Source of the DNA: an uncultured Kordia sp.
GTDB taxonomy: Bacteria; Bacteroidota; Bacteroidia; Flavobacteriales; Flavobacteriaceae
DNA length: 64,000 bases
Reading direction: 5' to 3'
Assembly (NCBI RefSeq): GCF_947489565.1
Contig: NZ_CANLEA010000006.1
Coordinates: 124,001 to 188,000 of the forward strand
This document shows, piece after piece, positions 35,843 to 44,164 of the stretch. Every line of letters starts with the position of its first letter. Within the stretch, counting starts at the first letter, position 1. The notes below the pieces were generated by a model. The model made no database searches. It was not told the DNA's origin and was given only the letters and a program-made list of their open reading frames with translations. Both the position numbers and the translations under genes were made by a program.

Positions 35843-36571
35843 CTATTTTGTTGCGGTGTAAATACTCGCTACACCAAACGTTTGTGGTTTATCTTTCACA
35901 TCTATAAACCCAATTTTTCGTAAAATATTGTTGAAATTTTCTCCATAAGGAAAAGCTGCTGCCGATTCAGACAAATATCCGTACGCAGAATTGTCTTTTG
36001 AAAACAGTTTTCCAATTAATGGTAAAATGTACTTTGTGTAAAATTTGTAAAATTGTTTAAAAGGAGTTTTCGTTGGTACAGATGTTTCCAAGACTACAAA
36101 AATTCCTTTAGGTTTTAATACTCTTAAAATTTCCTGCAAGCCTTGTTCTAAGTTTTCAAAGTTTCGGACTCCAAAAGCTACCGTAATGGCATCGAACGAA
36201 TTGTCTACAAATGGTAACTTTTCACCATCGCCTAATACCATTTCAATTTTATCGTTCAGTGCTTTTTTCTTAATTTTTTGTTTTCCAACTTCCAACATTC
36301 CTGGTGAAATATCCAAACCAACAATGCGTTCAGCATTGGTTTCTGCTAAATTAATTGCTAAATCAGCAGTTCCGGTTGCAATATCTAAAATTGTCTTCGG
36401 ATTGGTTGCGCCAACCATACGTACCACTTTTTTTCGCCATTTAATGTCGATACCAAAAGAAATCACGCGGTTCAATCCGTCATAATTCTTCGAAATGGTA
36501 TCAAACATCTCTGTAACCTGTTCTTTCTTGCCAAGTTTTGACTCTTTGTATGGTGTTACATTCTTCGACAT
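35843..36571 (-). CDS. ubiE: Demethylmenaquinone methyltransferase (UbiE/MenG)
   Basis: A 242-residue SAM-dependent methyltransferase. The UbiE signatures are VTEMFDTISKNYDGLNRVIS, KTILDIATGTADLAINL (SAM-binding), GLDISPGMLEVGKQK and DAITVAFGVRNFENLEQGL. It methylates demethylmenaquinone to menaquinone, the main respiratory quinone in this phylum and the electron acceptor for the Na+-NQR encoded at the right end of the window. The frame starts 13 codons earlier; MSKNVTPYKE at 36571 is the accepted family start. Confidence 0.95.
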   Translation of the reverse strand: MSKNVTPYKESKLGKKEQVTEMFDTISKNYDGLNRVISFGIDIKWRKKVVRMVGATNPKTILDIATGTADLAINLAETNAERIVGLDISPGMLEVGKQKIKKKALNDKIEMVLGDGEKLPFVDNSFDAITVAFGVRNFENLEQGLQEILRVLKPKGIFVVLETSVPTKTPFKQFYKFYTKYILPLIGKLFSKDNSAYGYLSESAAAFPYGENFNNILRKIGFIDVKDKPQTFGVASIYTATK

Positions 36572-36699
36572 ATAGAAAATTTTGGCAAATATAAATAATC
36601 CTATCATCAAAGTTGTGTTGTATAGCCTATAATTTGTCTAGGTTTTATAAATCTGATATTCAAGCAGGAAACTATTAGCAAAAGATTCCTTTTTTCTCG

Positions 36700-36707
36700 T
36701 ATATTTG
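36700..36707 (+). promoter_or_regulatory. trkA -7 box TATATTTG
   Basis: A perfect TAnnTTTG match lies 25 bases before the trkA ATG. No clear -33 TTTG was identified. Confidence 0.6.
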
Positions 36708-36732
36708 TATACTTTTTCAATAAGTTAACTCA

Positions 36733-38082
36733 ATGAAGATTATAATTGCGGGAGCTGGTGAGGTAGGATATCATTTGGCGAAACTACTTTCTTATGAATC
36801 TCAAGATATTACCTTAATAGATTGCAATAAGGAAAATTTAGAATATGCAGATGCGCATCTAGACATTCGTGTCATTAGAGGTGATGCAACTTCTATTAGT
36901 ATTTTAAAAGATGCTAGAGTCGCTACGGCAGATTTAGTAATTACGGTTACTTCTTCCGAAACTACCAATATTACGATTTGTGTACTGGCCAAGCAATTGG
37001 GTTGTAGACGAACGATTGCTCGAATTTCAAATACAGAATTCATCGATAATCAAGAAGAGCTAAAATTTACAGATTTAGGAATTGATGAATTAATTTCTCC
37101 TGAAAAATTAGCTGCTGCCGAGATAAAATTACTCTTAGATCAATCTGCTTTTAATGATAGTTATGAGTTTGAAGATGGAGCTTTAACCATGGTAGGTACT
37201 ATTTTGCAACGTACCGCGCCGTTTGTGGGGAAAAGTGTTAAAGAAGCTGCAAGTATTTTTCCAGAATTACATTTTGTACCGATTGCGATTCAACGCTTTG
37301 GAACACAATATACCTTGATTCCGCGTGGTGATACGCTTTTTAAGGAAGGCGATCAAGTATACTTTGTCATTTCGAAAGAAGGAGTAGAAGAATTATACAA
37401 ATTGATCGGAAAGCAACGGGAAGACATCAAGAATGTAATGATTCTTGGCGGAAGTAATATTGGACATAAAACAGCTAGAGATCTTTGTAAAAATAAATTC
37501 AATGTAAAATTGATTGAAAAAGATAAAGAGAAAGCTTTTGAGTTGGCCGATCAATTACCAAATGCATTGATTATTCAAGGAGATGGACGTAACGTGGAGC
37601 TTCTGGAAGAAGAAGGTGTATACGATATGGATGCGTTTATTGCCGTAACAGGAAACTCTGAAACAAATATTATGTCCTGTTTGGTAGCGAAGTCTAAAAG
37701 TATACGTAAAACCATTGCGTTGGTAGAAAATATGGATTACTTTCAATTGTCACAATCTATTGGAATTGATACATTGATTAATAAAAAACTACTGGCAGCA
37801 AATAATATTTTCCGACATATTCGTAAAGGTGACGTTGTTGATATGACACGTGTAAACAATATGAATGCGGAATTGTTAGAATTTATTGTAAAGCCAACTT
37901 CGCGCGTATGCAATAAAAAAGTAAAAGACTTAGATTTTCCTCGATCTGCTATTATTGGCGGTGTAATTAGAGAAGGCGAAGGTTTAATCGCTTTGGGCGA
38001 TTTTCATATCAAATCTGGCGATAGAGTTGTCGTCTGTAGTTTACCACAATCCATCAACAAAGTAGAACGCATGTTTCTCTAA
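36733..38082 (+). CDS. trkA: Trk potassium uptake regulatory protein TrkA
   Basis: A 449-residue cytosolic regulator with two tandem RCK units. The first NAD-binding domain starts at residue 1 (MKIIIAGAGEVGYHLAKLLS, GxGxxG), followed by a TrkA_C domain (about 140-220). The second NAD domain is at about 230 (VMILGGSNIGHKTARDL), with a second TrkA_C domain at the end. TrkA gates the TrkH channel in response to nucleotides. The trkH gene follows 9 bases downstream in the same operon. Confidence 0.96.
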   Translation: MKIIIAGAGEVGYHLAKLLSYESQDITLIDCNKENLEYADAHLDIRVIRGDATSISILKDARVATADLVITVTSSETTNITICVLAKQLGCRRTIARISNTEFIDNQEELKFTDLGIDELISPEKLAAAEIKLLLDQSAFNDSYEFEDGALTMVGTILQRTAPFVGKSVKEAASIFPELHFVPIAIQRFGTQYTLIPRGDTLFKEGDQVYFVISKEGVEELYKLIGKQREDIKNVMILGGSNIGHKTARDLCKNKFNVKLIEKDKEKAFELADQLPNALIIQGDGRNVELLEEEGVYDMDAFIAVTGNSETNIMSCLVAKSKSIRKTIALVENMDYFQLSQSIGIDTLINKKLLAANNIFRHIRKGDVVDMTRVNNMNAELLEFIVKPTSRVCNKKVKDLDFPRSAIIGGVIREGEGLIALGDFHIKSGDRVVVCSLPQSINKVERMFL

Positions 38083-38091
38083 CTTCGGATA

Positions 38092-39582
38092 ATGAGGGTA
38101 AATTATAAAATCATATTTCACTTGATGGGACTGCTGTTGGTTTGCAACGGCGGATTTATGTTGCTTGCAACTTTAGTGAGTTACTTCTATGAAGATGGTG
38201 TCACATTTAAGCTGTTTTTAGCGGGATTGGTAACCATCATTGCTGGAGCGCTTTTTATGTTGACGACCAAAGATCATAAAAAAGAAATCAAAAAGCGTGA
38301 AGGGTATATTGTAGTGACGTTTGGTTGGATTTTTATGTCCCTTTCGGGAACGTTTCCGTACTTATTTACCAAAACCATCCCACAATTTACCAATGCGTTC
38401 TTTGAAACCATGTCTGGTTATACCACAACTGGAGCGACTATTTTAGAAAAAATAGAAGGATTACCAGAAGGAATTCTCTTTTGGCGAAGCATGACACATT
38501 GGATAGGAGGTATGGGGATTATTGTACTTGCCATTGCTATTTTACCTTTGTTAGGAATAGGAGGAATGCAGTTGTTTGCTGCAGAAGCGCCTGGACCAAG
38601 TGCCGATAAATTGCATCCCAGAATTACAGATACTGCCAAGCGTTTGTGGTTGATTTATGTTGGATATACAGTTGCAGAAACTATCTTATTGCAAGTAGCA
38701 GGAATGTCCTTTTTTGATGCCATAAATCATGCGCTATGTACTTTGTCCACGGGAGGATTTTCTACAAAAGACGCTAGTGTTGCGCATTGGAATGGCGATC
38801 CTATCATACAATATATCATCATTTTCTTTATGTTTTTGGCAGGAACAAACTTTGTATTAAGTTATTTTGCCTTCAAAGGAAAAATTCAAAAAGTACTTCG
38901 AGATGAAGAATTTCGAGTCTACGCCATCTTTATCATCATCTTTACAATAATTGCAACGGTAATCATATATGCACAAGTAAATGTAACGCAATCAGACTAT
39001 CATCCAATGGTTTGGGGCGAACTGGAAAGTGATTTTCGACATTCGCTATTTTCAGTGGTTGCCGTCATTACAACGACAGGATTTGTAACCGCAGATTTTA
39101 CATCTTGGACCACATTTTTAACCATTTTCTTCTTTGGTCTAATGTTTCTTGGTGGTTCGGCAGGTTCAACTTCGGGAGGTGTAAAAGTCGTCCGGCATTT
39201 ATTAATGATCAAAAATGGCTTGCTAGAGTTTAAACGAACCTTGCATCCAAGAGCAATTATTCCTGTGCGATATAATAACAGGTCTGTTTCTGAGCATATT
39301 GTCTACAATATTTTAGGATTCTTTATTCTGTATATGTTGTTGTTTATTATTGGAGCTTTGGTGTTAGGATTTGTAGGATTAGATTTTGAATCGGCCATTG
39401 GTGGAGCAGCTTCTTCTTTAGGAAACGTCGGTCCTGCGTTAGGTGATTTGAATCCGCTTGAAAATTACAATTCGATACATCCTTTTGGAAAGTGGTGGTG
39501 TACTTTTTTAATGCTTCTTGGACGATTGGAATTATTTACGGTATTAATTCTAATCACGCCATTTTTCTGGAGAAACCGTTAA
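38092..39582 (+). CDS. trkH: Trk-type potassium transporter membrane subunit TrkH
   Basis: A 496-residue polytopic K+ channel-like transporter. It contains four repeats of the M1-P-M2 type with selectivity-filter segments such as MSGYTTTGATIL, LCTLSTGGFSTKD, VITTTGFVTADF and SSLGNVGPALGD. GGMGIIVLAIAILPLLG and GSAGSTSGGVKV are further TrkH signatures. The unit works with TrkA, encoded immediately upstream. No terminator was clearly recognised in the short region after it. Confidence 0.96.
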   Translation: MRVNYKIIFHLMGLLLVCNGGFMLLATLVSYFYEDGVTFKLFLAGLVTIIAGALFMLTTKDHKKEIKKREGYIVVTFGWIFMSLSGTFPYLFTKTIPQFTNAFFETMSGYTTTGATILEKIEGLPEGILFWRSMTHWIGGMGIIVLAIAILPLLGIGGMQLFAAEAPGPSADKLHPRITDTAKRLWLIYVGYTVAETILLQVAGMSFFDAINHALCTLSTGGFSTKDASVAHWNGDPIIQYIIIFFMFLAGTNFVLSYFAFKGKIQKVLRDEEFRVYAIFIIIFTIIATVIIYAQVNVTQSDYHPMVWGELESDFRHSLFSVVAVITTTGFVTADFTSWTTFLTIFFFGLMFLGGSAGSTSGGVKVVRHLLMIKNGLLEFKRTLHPRAIIPVRYNNRSVSEHIVYNILGFFILYMLLFIIGALVLGFVGLDFESAIGGAASSLGNVGPALGDLNPLENYNSIHPFGKWWCTFLMLLGRLELFTVLILITPFFWRNR

Positions 39583-39689
39583 CTCACAGTGGTTTAAGAG
39601 GTGGTCTTTTAAAATTTTTTTGAAATTTGTTGTAACATTTTTTTTGTTGATACGTCATATAAGTGTAAATCAATCAAAAAACAATAATC

Positions 39690-39947
39690 ATGACATCAAC
39701 AAATTACACACACAGAAATTTAGTTCCAGTCGAACCCATTCAAACAAATGAAAACTATATAAATAGAGGGATTTTGACTTCATCTTACAAAGAAGAAATT
39801 AAAGAAAATTTTAATAATTCTGAATCAAATTCTTTGTTCCGCTTAAAGCAACGAGTTCGTACAAATCAACATAGATTGACTCCAGCTGCAGGAACGATTT
39901 TAAAAGTTTCAGTATTTGTAATCGCTTACATAATTGCATTTATTTAA
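39690..39947 (+). CDS. Small protein with C-terminal TM helix
   Basis: An 85-residue protein. The first ~65 residues are polar and rich in Asn, Glu and Arg, and the last ~18 (ILKVSVFVIAYIIAFI) form a single C-terminal TM helix, suggesting a tail-anchored membrane protein. No family is recognised. It is a lone gene with an AT-rich upstream region and a strong hairpin 90 bases past its stop, which supports it being transcribed as a unit. Confidence 0.6.
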   Translation: MTSTNYTHRNLVPVEPIQTNENYINRGILTSSYKEEIKENFNNSESNSLFRLKQRVRTNQHRLTPAAGTILKVSVFVIAYIIAFI

Positions 39948-40036
39948 TTAGCTACACTTTATACAAATCATTTGAGTTCTACATAGAACTTCATACATAA
40001 AAGCACTAAACTTTTAAATATCAAGATTTATCACTG

Positions 40037-40089
40037 CGAGTGCAGAAGAGAAATAAACCAACATTTTAATTGGTTCTCTACTGCACTCG
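40037..40089 (+). terminator. Large stem-loop terminator
   Basis: CGAGTGCAGAAGAG (40037-40050) pairs with CTCTACTGCACTCG (40076-40089), with one A:A mismatch, and an inner AACCAA/TTGGTT stem. It is followed by TTTTTATGTTTTTT on the plus strand, 90 bases after the 85-aa gene. Confidence 0.8.
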
Positions 40090-40229
40090 ATTTTTATGTT
40101 TTTTCTGTAAAACATGAATTCTTTCAAACAGTCTTACATAAAAAAGGGGGAAAATCCCCTGCCAAAGGGTTTTTTAACTTCGGATGTTTTATAGATATTT
40201 ACACCAGTGAAACAAAAGATTAAAAACAA

Positions 40230-40529
40230 ATGCTTAAGAAGTTTAATTTTCTGGAATTCTGCTGGTTAGTTACAGTTGTTTTGCTAACGAGTACGGTGGT
40301 AACGATCTTTGTAAATACAGATCTTACAGGAGAAACATCTGCGCCAGTTAGAACGCTTTTCGGGATAGATCTTAAGTATTGTGTTGTTATCTTCTACGCT
40401 TTTAATACTTTTTTATTCTTTGGAATTAAAGAGTTTTTTTGGAGATACGAACGAAAGTTTCCAAACACCATTATTATGTTTAGTGGTGCGATATTGACAA
40501 TTTCACTTTTAATACTTAATATTATTTAG
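40230..40529 (+). CDS. Small three-TM membrane protein
   Basis: A 99-residue protein with three hydrophobic helices (about 10-29, 48-65 and 78-98) and a short charged loop (KEFFWRYERKFPN) between the second and third. It has no signal peptide and no family I can name. It is monocistronic, with an excellent terminator just past the stop, which argues that the frame is a genuine gene. Confidence 0.65.
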   Translation: MLKKFNFLEFCWLVTVVLLTSTVVTIFVNTDLTGETSAPVRTLFGIDLKYCVVIFYAFNTFLFFGIKEFFWRYERKFPNTIIMFSGAILTISLLILNII

Positions 40530-40541
40530 TTAATCTCAACC

Positions 40542-40578
40542 AAGCCAAAAGATGTCTTTATCACACATCTTTTGGCTT
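40542..40578 (+). terminator. Rho-independent terminator
   Basis: A 14-bp perfect stem (AAGCCAAAAGATGT / ACATCTTTTGGCTT) has a 9-base loop and is followed by ATTGTTTTTC. It lies 12 bases past the stop of the three-TM protein gene. Confidence 0.9.
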
Positions 40579-40806
40579 ATTGTTTTTCGTAAAAACTTTT
40601 TAGATTATTAGTATCGCTGTCGCTTTTAGAAGTGGCTTCGCTAGTTAGTATTCTAGGTATTTAGTATATCCTTTACCTGCTTTTGTGTATTACTTCTATA
40701 CGTCACTTCGAGTGGTTTTTCGCAGAAAAAATGTATCAAGAAGTACTTTGATATAGCTGTTTTTTGAAAATTCTCATGCATCTATTTGTAAAGAGATATC
40801 ATAAAA
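40579..40806. other. Intergenic region with REP-like repeat
   Basis: Between the terminators of the convergent three-TM and aminotransferase genes there is no ORF. The stretch holds repeat copy B (40697-40750) and otherwise AT-rich sequence. Confidence 0.4.
40697..40750. repeat. REP-like palindromic repeat, copy B
   Basis: The element starts TACGTCACTTCGAGTGG and ends near GTATCAAGAAGTACTTTG. It aligns with the minus-strand form of copy A (30991-31045) over about 49 bases with roughly three quarters identity, judged by eye. Confidence 0.6.
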
Positions 40807-40837
40807 AAAAGCTGCTTCTCAAAGAGAAACAGCTTTT
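40807..40837 (-). terminator. Aminotransferase gene terminator
   Basis: AAAAGCTGcTTCTC / GAGAAaCAGCTTTT with a 3-base loop and one mismatch lies 23 bases past the stop on the minus strand. Confidence 0.85.
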
Positions 40838-40859
40838 ACTTATATTGTAAATTCTTTTT

Positions 40860-42044
40860 TTATTGTAGTGCTTCTTTAATTTGTTGAATCGCTTTACGTA
40901 ATTCTTCTTCAGAAGCTGCATACGAAATACGAATACAGTTAGGATTTCCAAACGCATCACCAGTTACAGTCGCCACTAAAGCTTCATCCAGTAAATACAA
41001 AGAAAAATCGGTTGCATTGTTGATTGTTTTTCCGCGCAATGTTTTTCCAAAGAATGAAGAAATATCTGGGAATACATAAAATGCACCTTCAGGAACATTA
41101 ATAGTAAAGCCATCAATTTCACCTAACAATCCTAAGACAATATCTCTACGCTTCAAGAACTCATCCATCATGTATTGAATTTTGTCTTTAGAAGCTTCTA
41201 ATGCAGCAATAGTTGCACGTTGCGCAATACAATTAGCTCCACTAGTTACTTGTCCTTGAATTTTGTTACACGCTCTCGCTATTTTTTCTGGAGCACCGAT
41301 ATATCCAATTCTCCATCCTGTCATAGCAAACGCTTTAGAAACTCCGTTTACCGTAATGGTACGATCGTACATTGAAGGAATTCGTGCAATACTGAAATGC
41401 TCGCTTGTAAAGTTGATATGTTCGTAAATTTCGTCAGAAACTACATAGATATTTGGATGTTTTTCTAAAACGGAAGCCAACGCTTTTAATTCTGCTTCAC
41501 TATATACAGAACCGCTTGGATTACATGGAGAGCTGAACCAAATCATCTTTGTTTTTGGAGTAATTGCTGCTTCCAATTGCTCAGGCGTCATTTTAAAATC
41601 AGTGTCAATAGATGTCGCTACTTGTACAGGAACACCTTCTGCTAATTTTACAATATCACTATAGCTTACCCAAAAAGGAGCAGGAAGAATTACTTCGTCA
41701 CCTTCGTTCAATAAAACCATGGCTACATTTGCTAAGGACTGTTTTGCGCCCGTAGAAACGACAATTTGACTTGGAGTATAGCTAAGACTGTTATCGCGCT
41801 TAAACTTATTGATAATCGCTTCTTTTAAATCGGCATAACCATCTACAGGTGTATAACTGTTATAGTTATCGTTAATGGCTTGAATGGCAGCTTCTTTTAC
41901 AAATTCTGGTGTGTTGAAATCTGGTTCTCCAAGACTAAGTCCGATAATATTTTTGCCTTCGTTTCTTAGTTCTCTTGCTTTCGCTGCCATTGCTAAGGTA
42001 GCGGAAGTAGACATGTTTAAAACTCTTTCAGATAATAATGACAT
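40860..42044 (-). CDS. Class I/II PLP aminotransferase, aspartate aminotransferase type
   Basis: A 394-residue fold-type I PLP enzyme. The Schiff-base Lys237 is in NGVSKAFAMTGWRIGYIG. Asn175-Pro176 in SSPCNPSGSV and Asp204/Tyr207 in VVSDEIYEH contact the cofactor, and the C-terminal Arg in NCIRISYA binds the substrate carboxylate. The sequence follows the subgroup I-gamma aspartate/prephenate aminotransferases, so the preferred substrates are probably aspartate and 2-oxoglutarate. Related functions cannot be excluded. The gene is monocistronic. Confidence 0.92.
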   Translation of the reverse strand: MSLLSERVLNMSTSATLAMAAKARELRNEGKNIIGLSLGEPDFNTPEFVKEAAIQAINDNYNSYTPVDGYADLKEAIINKFKRDNSLSYTPSQIVVSTGAKQSLANVAMVLLNEGDEVILPAPFWVSYSDIVKLAEGVPVQVATSIDTDFKMTPEQLEAAITPKTKMIWFSSPCNPSGSVYSEAELKALASVLEKHPNIYVVSDEIYEHINFTSEHFSIARIPSMYDRTITVNGVSKAFAMTGWRIGYIGAPEKIARACNKIQGQVTSGANCIAQRATIAALEASKDKIQYMMDEFLKRRDIVLGLLGEIDGFTINVPEGAFYVFPDISSFFGKTLRGKTINNATDFSLYLLDEALVATVTGDAFGNPNCIRISYAASEEELRKAIQQIKEALQ

Positions 42045-42211
42045 TGTTGTTTGTGTGTTGTGTTATTTTGTTTTAAAAACTGAATGGTGCGAAATTAGGT
42101 ATTTTATCATTTAGGAAGAAACAATGTAGGGACTAATTGCTTGGTTTTCTGTAATGAGTTTTAGTTTTTACCTAAACACTGTAAATTCACTGTTGATTAT
42201 TACAGAAATAA

Positions 42212-42239
42212 AAAAAAGCCTGCGAAATGCAGACTTTTT
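42212..42239 (-). terminator. Desaturase gene terminator
   Basis: AAAAAGCCTGC / GCAGACTTTTT, with one mismatch and a 5-base loop, lies just past the desaturase stop on the minus strand. Confidence 0.75.
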
Positions 42240-42256
42240 GTAAGTGAATTTATTTT

Positions 42257-43303
42257 TTAGTTTGCGAAACGCATTTTTTCTAGTTTGTAGTATTCTCTAA
42301 ATGTAATCATACGTTGTTGTTCTTCGTCCCAAAGTTTTAAAAACATCATTTTCAATCCGTCTTTAAACGATAATGTGGTTACGTATTTAGATAAGATTTT
42401 ATTTTCTGTGATACACTTTCTTAAGTTGTAATTTGGAATTCTACTATTTAAATGGTGAATGTGGTGAATGCCAATATGACCTGTAAACCATTCCATAACT
42501 CTAGGTAATTTTAAATATGTACTTCCTTTGATGGCAGACAACAAAAAGTCCCAATCTTTTTTCCATTTCTTATAAGAGAACTCGTGTTGGTGTTGAATGT
42601 AAAAAAACCAAAACGCAATAATTCCAAAGAAAAATAGAATGATAAACTGAACGGCAAAAAAGTCTGCCCAACCTACAAAGTATCCAATAATTAAATATGG
42701 AATGATGATGATGAGGTTATCTTTTAAAAGCGTCAATGTAATTTTTTGCCACTTATTAAATTGTAAAAACGGATATTTTGTAGTTACAATTAAGTAGTAT
42801 GCAGGAGCAATCACGAAAATTACGATAGGACTTCTAAAAATTTTGTATTTAAATTTTCCCCACCAACTTTTAGCACGAAATTCTTTTACCGTTAAGGTTG
42901 GCATATCACCAACTTGTCTTGTTTCTAATTGTCCGTTATGTCCGTGGTGAAACGTATGTGTTTCTGCCCAATACTTAAATGGTAAAAAGCTAAATACACT
43001 ACATACATACCCAATAATATCACTAGCTTTCTTCGATTTTATAAAGGAGCCATGTCCGCAATCGTGCTGAATGATAAAAATTCGCACCAAAAAGAAAGCA
43101 TTTAAAATTCCTAATAAAATGGTTAGGGTAAGTGAAAATTCGAGGGTAAAATACATCAATACCCAAACGGCTATGAATGGTAAAAAGGAAGAGGCTATTT
43201 GACCAATGGCCTTTTTTGTATTTTTTTTCTTGTACTTAGATATGATTGATCTCCAGTTTTTAAGAGCTTCTTTGATCTCTTTGTCAATATTTTTTTGCGC
43301 CAT
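42257..43303 (-). CDS. Membrane fatty acid desaturase
   Basis: A 348-residue polytopic di-iron desaturase. The three histidine boxes are HDCGH (80-84), HTFHH (116-120) and HIHH (281-284, preceded by His280), with a further pair at YIQHQHEFSY (His238, His240). Hydrophobic stretches at about 41-77, 160-175, 195-212 and 215-235 give the usual four-TM layout. The pattern suits an acyl-lipid desaturase such as delta-9 or omega-3 type rather than an acyl-CoA one, although substrate and position cannot be read. Cold adaptation of membrane lipids is the usual role. It is divergent from rsmG. Confidence 0.92.
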   Translation of the reverse strand: MAQKNIDKEIKEALKNWRSIISKYKKKNTKKAIGQIASSFLPFIAVWVLMYFTLEFSLTLTILLGILNAFFLVRIFIIQHDCGHGSFIKSKKASDIIGYVCSVFSFLPFKYWAETHTFHHGHNGQLETRQVGDMPTLTVKEFRAKSWWGKFKYKIFRSPIVIFVIAPAYYLIVTTKYPFLQFNKWQKITLTLLKDNLIIIIPYLIIGYFVGWADFFAVQFIILFFFGIIAFWFFYIQHQHEFSYKKWKKDWDFLLSAIKGSTYLKLPRVMEWFTGHIGIHHIHHLNSRIPNYNLRKCITENKILSKYVTTLSFKDGLKMMFLKLWDEEQQRMITFREYYKLEKMRFAN

Positions 43304-43407
43304 GGAGGGAACTATTTAATCTTTAGAATGAATTTAAATTGCGACTACAATATATTGCAAATATCGTAATTTGGAAACAATAAATTTACATAATCACAAA
43401 TAAAGAT

Positions 43408-43415
43408 TAGTTTTG
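43408..43415 (+). promoter_or_regulatory. rsmG -7 box TAGTTTTG
   Basis: A perfect TAnnTTTG match lies only 8 bases before the rsmG ATG, implying a very short or absent leader on the mRNA. Confidence 0.55.
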
Positions 43416-43423
43416 CCGCATAT

Positions 43424-44053
43424 ATGGAAATAATACAAAAATATTTTACAGATATAACACCGACTCAAATTGAGCAAATTGAGCAGTTAGAAACGTTATA
43501 TAAAGAGTGGAATGCGCAAATTAATGTGATATCGCGTAAAGATATTGACGAATTGTATGTGCGTCACGTATTGCATGCGTTGGCCATTGCAAAAGTGCAA
43601 CCATTTGTAGCAGGTTCAAAAGTTTTGGATGTTGGAACAGGTGGCGGTTTTCCTGGAATTCCGTTAGCGATTTTATTTCCAGAAGTCAAATTTGTATTGG
43701 TGGATGCGATAGGAAAAAAAATAAAAGTTGTAAACGCTGTTGCCGAAAGTATTGGTTTGACAAATGTAGAAGGACATCATATGCGTGCAGAAAAGGTAAA
43801 AGGCGAATTTGACTTCATTGTCAGTAGAGCGGTAACCAATATGCCAGATTTTGTAAAATGGGTTCGTAAAAAAGTAGCTAAAAAACAGCGACATGAATTG
43901 AAGAACGGAATTTTGTACTTAAAAGGTGGCGATTTAACCGAAGAGCTGAAAGATTTTCCAAAAGCAACTTTGTATTCGATTCCTGATTACTTTGAAGAAG
44001 ATTTCTTTGAAACAAAAAAAGTAGTACATCTTCCTTTAAAATATAAACCTTAA
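43424..44053 (+). CDS. rsmG: 16S rRNA (guanine527-N7)-methyltransferase
   Basis: A 209-residue SAM-dependent methyltransferase (GidB/RsmG) that makes m7G527 in the 530 loop of 16S rRNA. The family markers are LYKEWNAQINVISRKDID, the SAM-binding VLDVGTGGGFPGIPLAI (residues 67-83), the acidic motif LVDAIGKKIKVVNA and SRAVTNMPDFVKW. It is a lone gene between the desaturase and the DUF6029 gene. Confidence 0.95.
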   Translation: MEIIQKYFTDITPTQIEQIEQLETLYKEWNAQINVISRKDIDELYVRHVLHALAIAKVQPFVAGSKVLDVGTGGGFPGIPLAILFPEVKFVLVDAIGKKIKVVNAVAESIGLTNVEGHHMRAEKVKGEFDFIVSRAVTNMPDFVKWVRKKVAKKQRHELKNGILYLKGGDLTEELKDFPKATLYSIPDYFEEDFFETKKVVHLPLKYKP

Positions 44054-44058
44054 AAAGT

Positions 44059-44092
44059 AAAATCCCCTAAGTACGAATACTTAAGGGATTTT
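44059..44092 (+). terminator. rsmG terminator
   Basis: AAAATCCCCTAAGTA / TACTTAAGGGATTTT, one mismatch, CGAA tetraloop, then TTG. It lies 6 bases past the rsmG stop. Confidence 0.85.
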
Positions 44093-44164
44093 TTGTAGTT
44101 AGTTGGTTGGTTTGGTTATTGAGAGTTCTTTATATCTTAATAGATATTATTTTTTATTTCTGAA

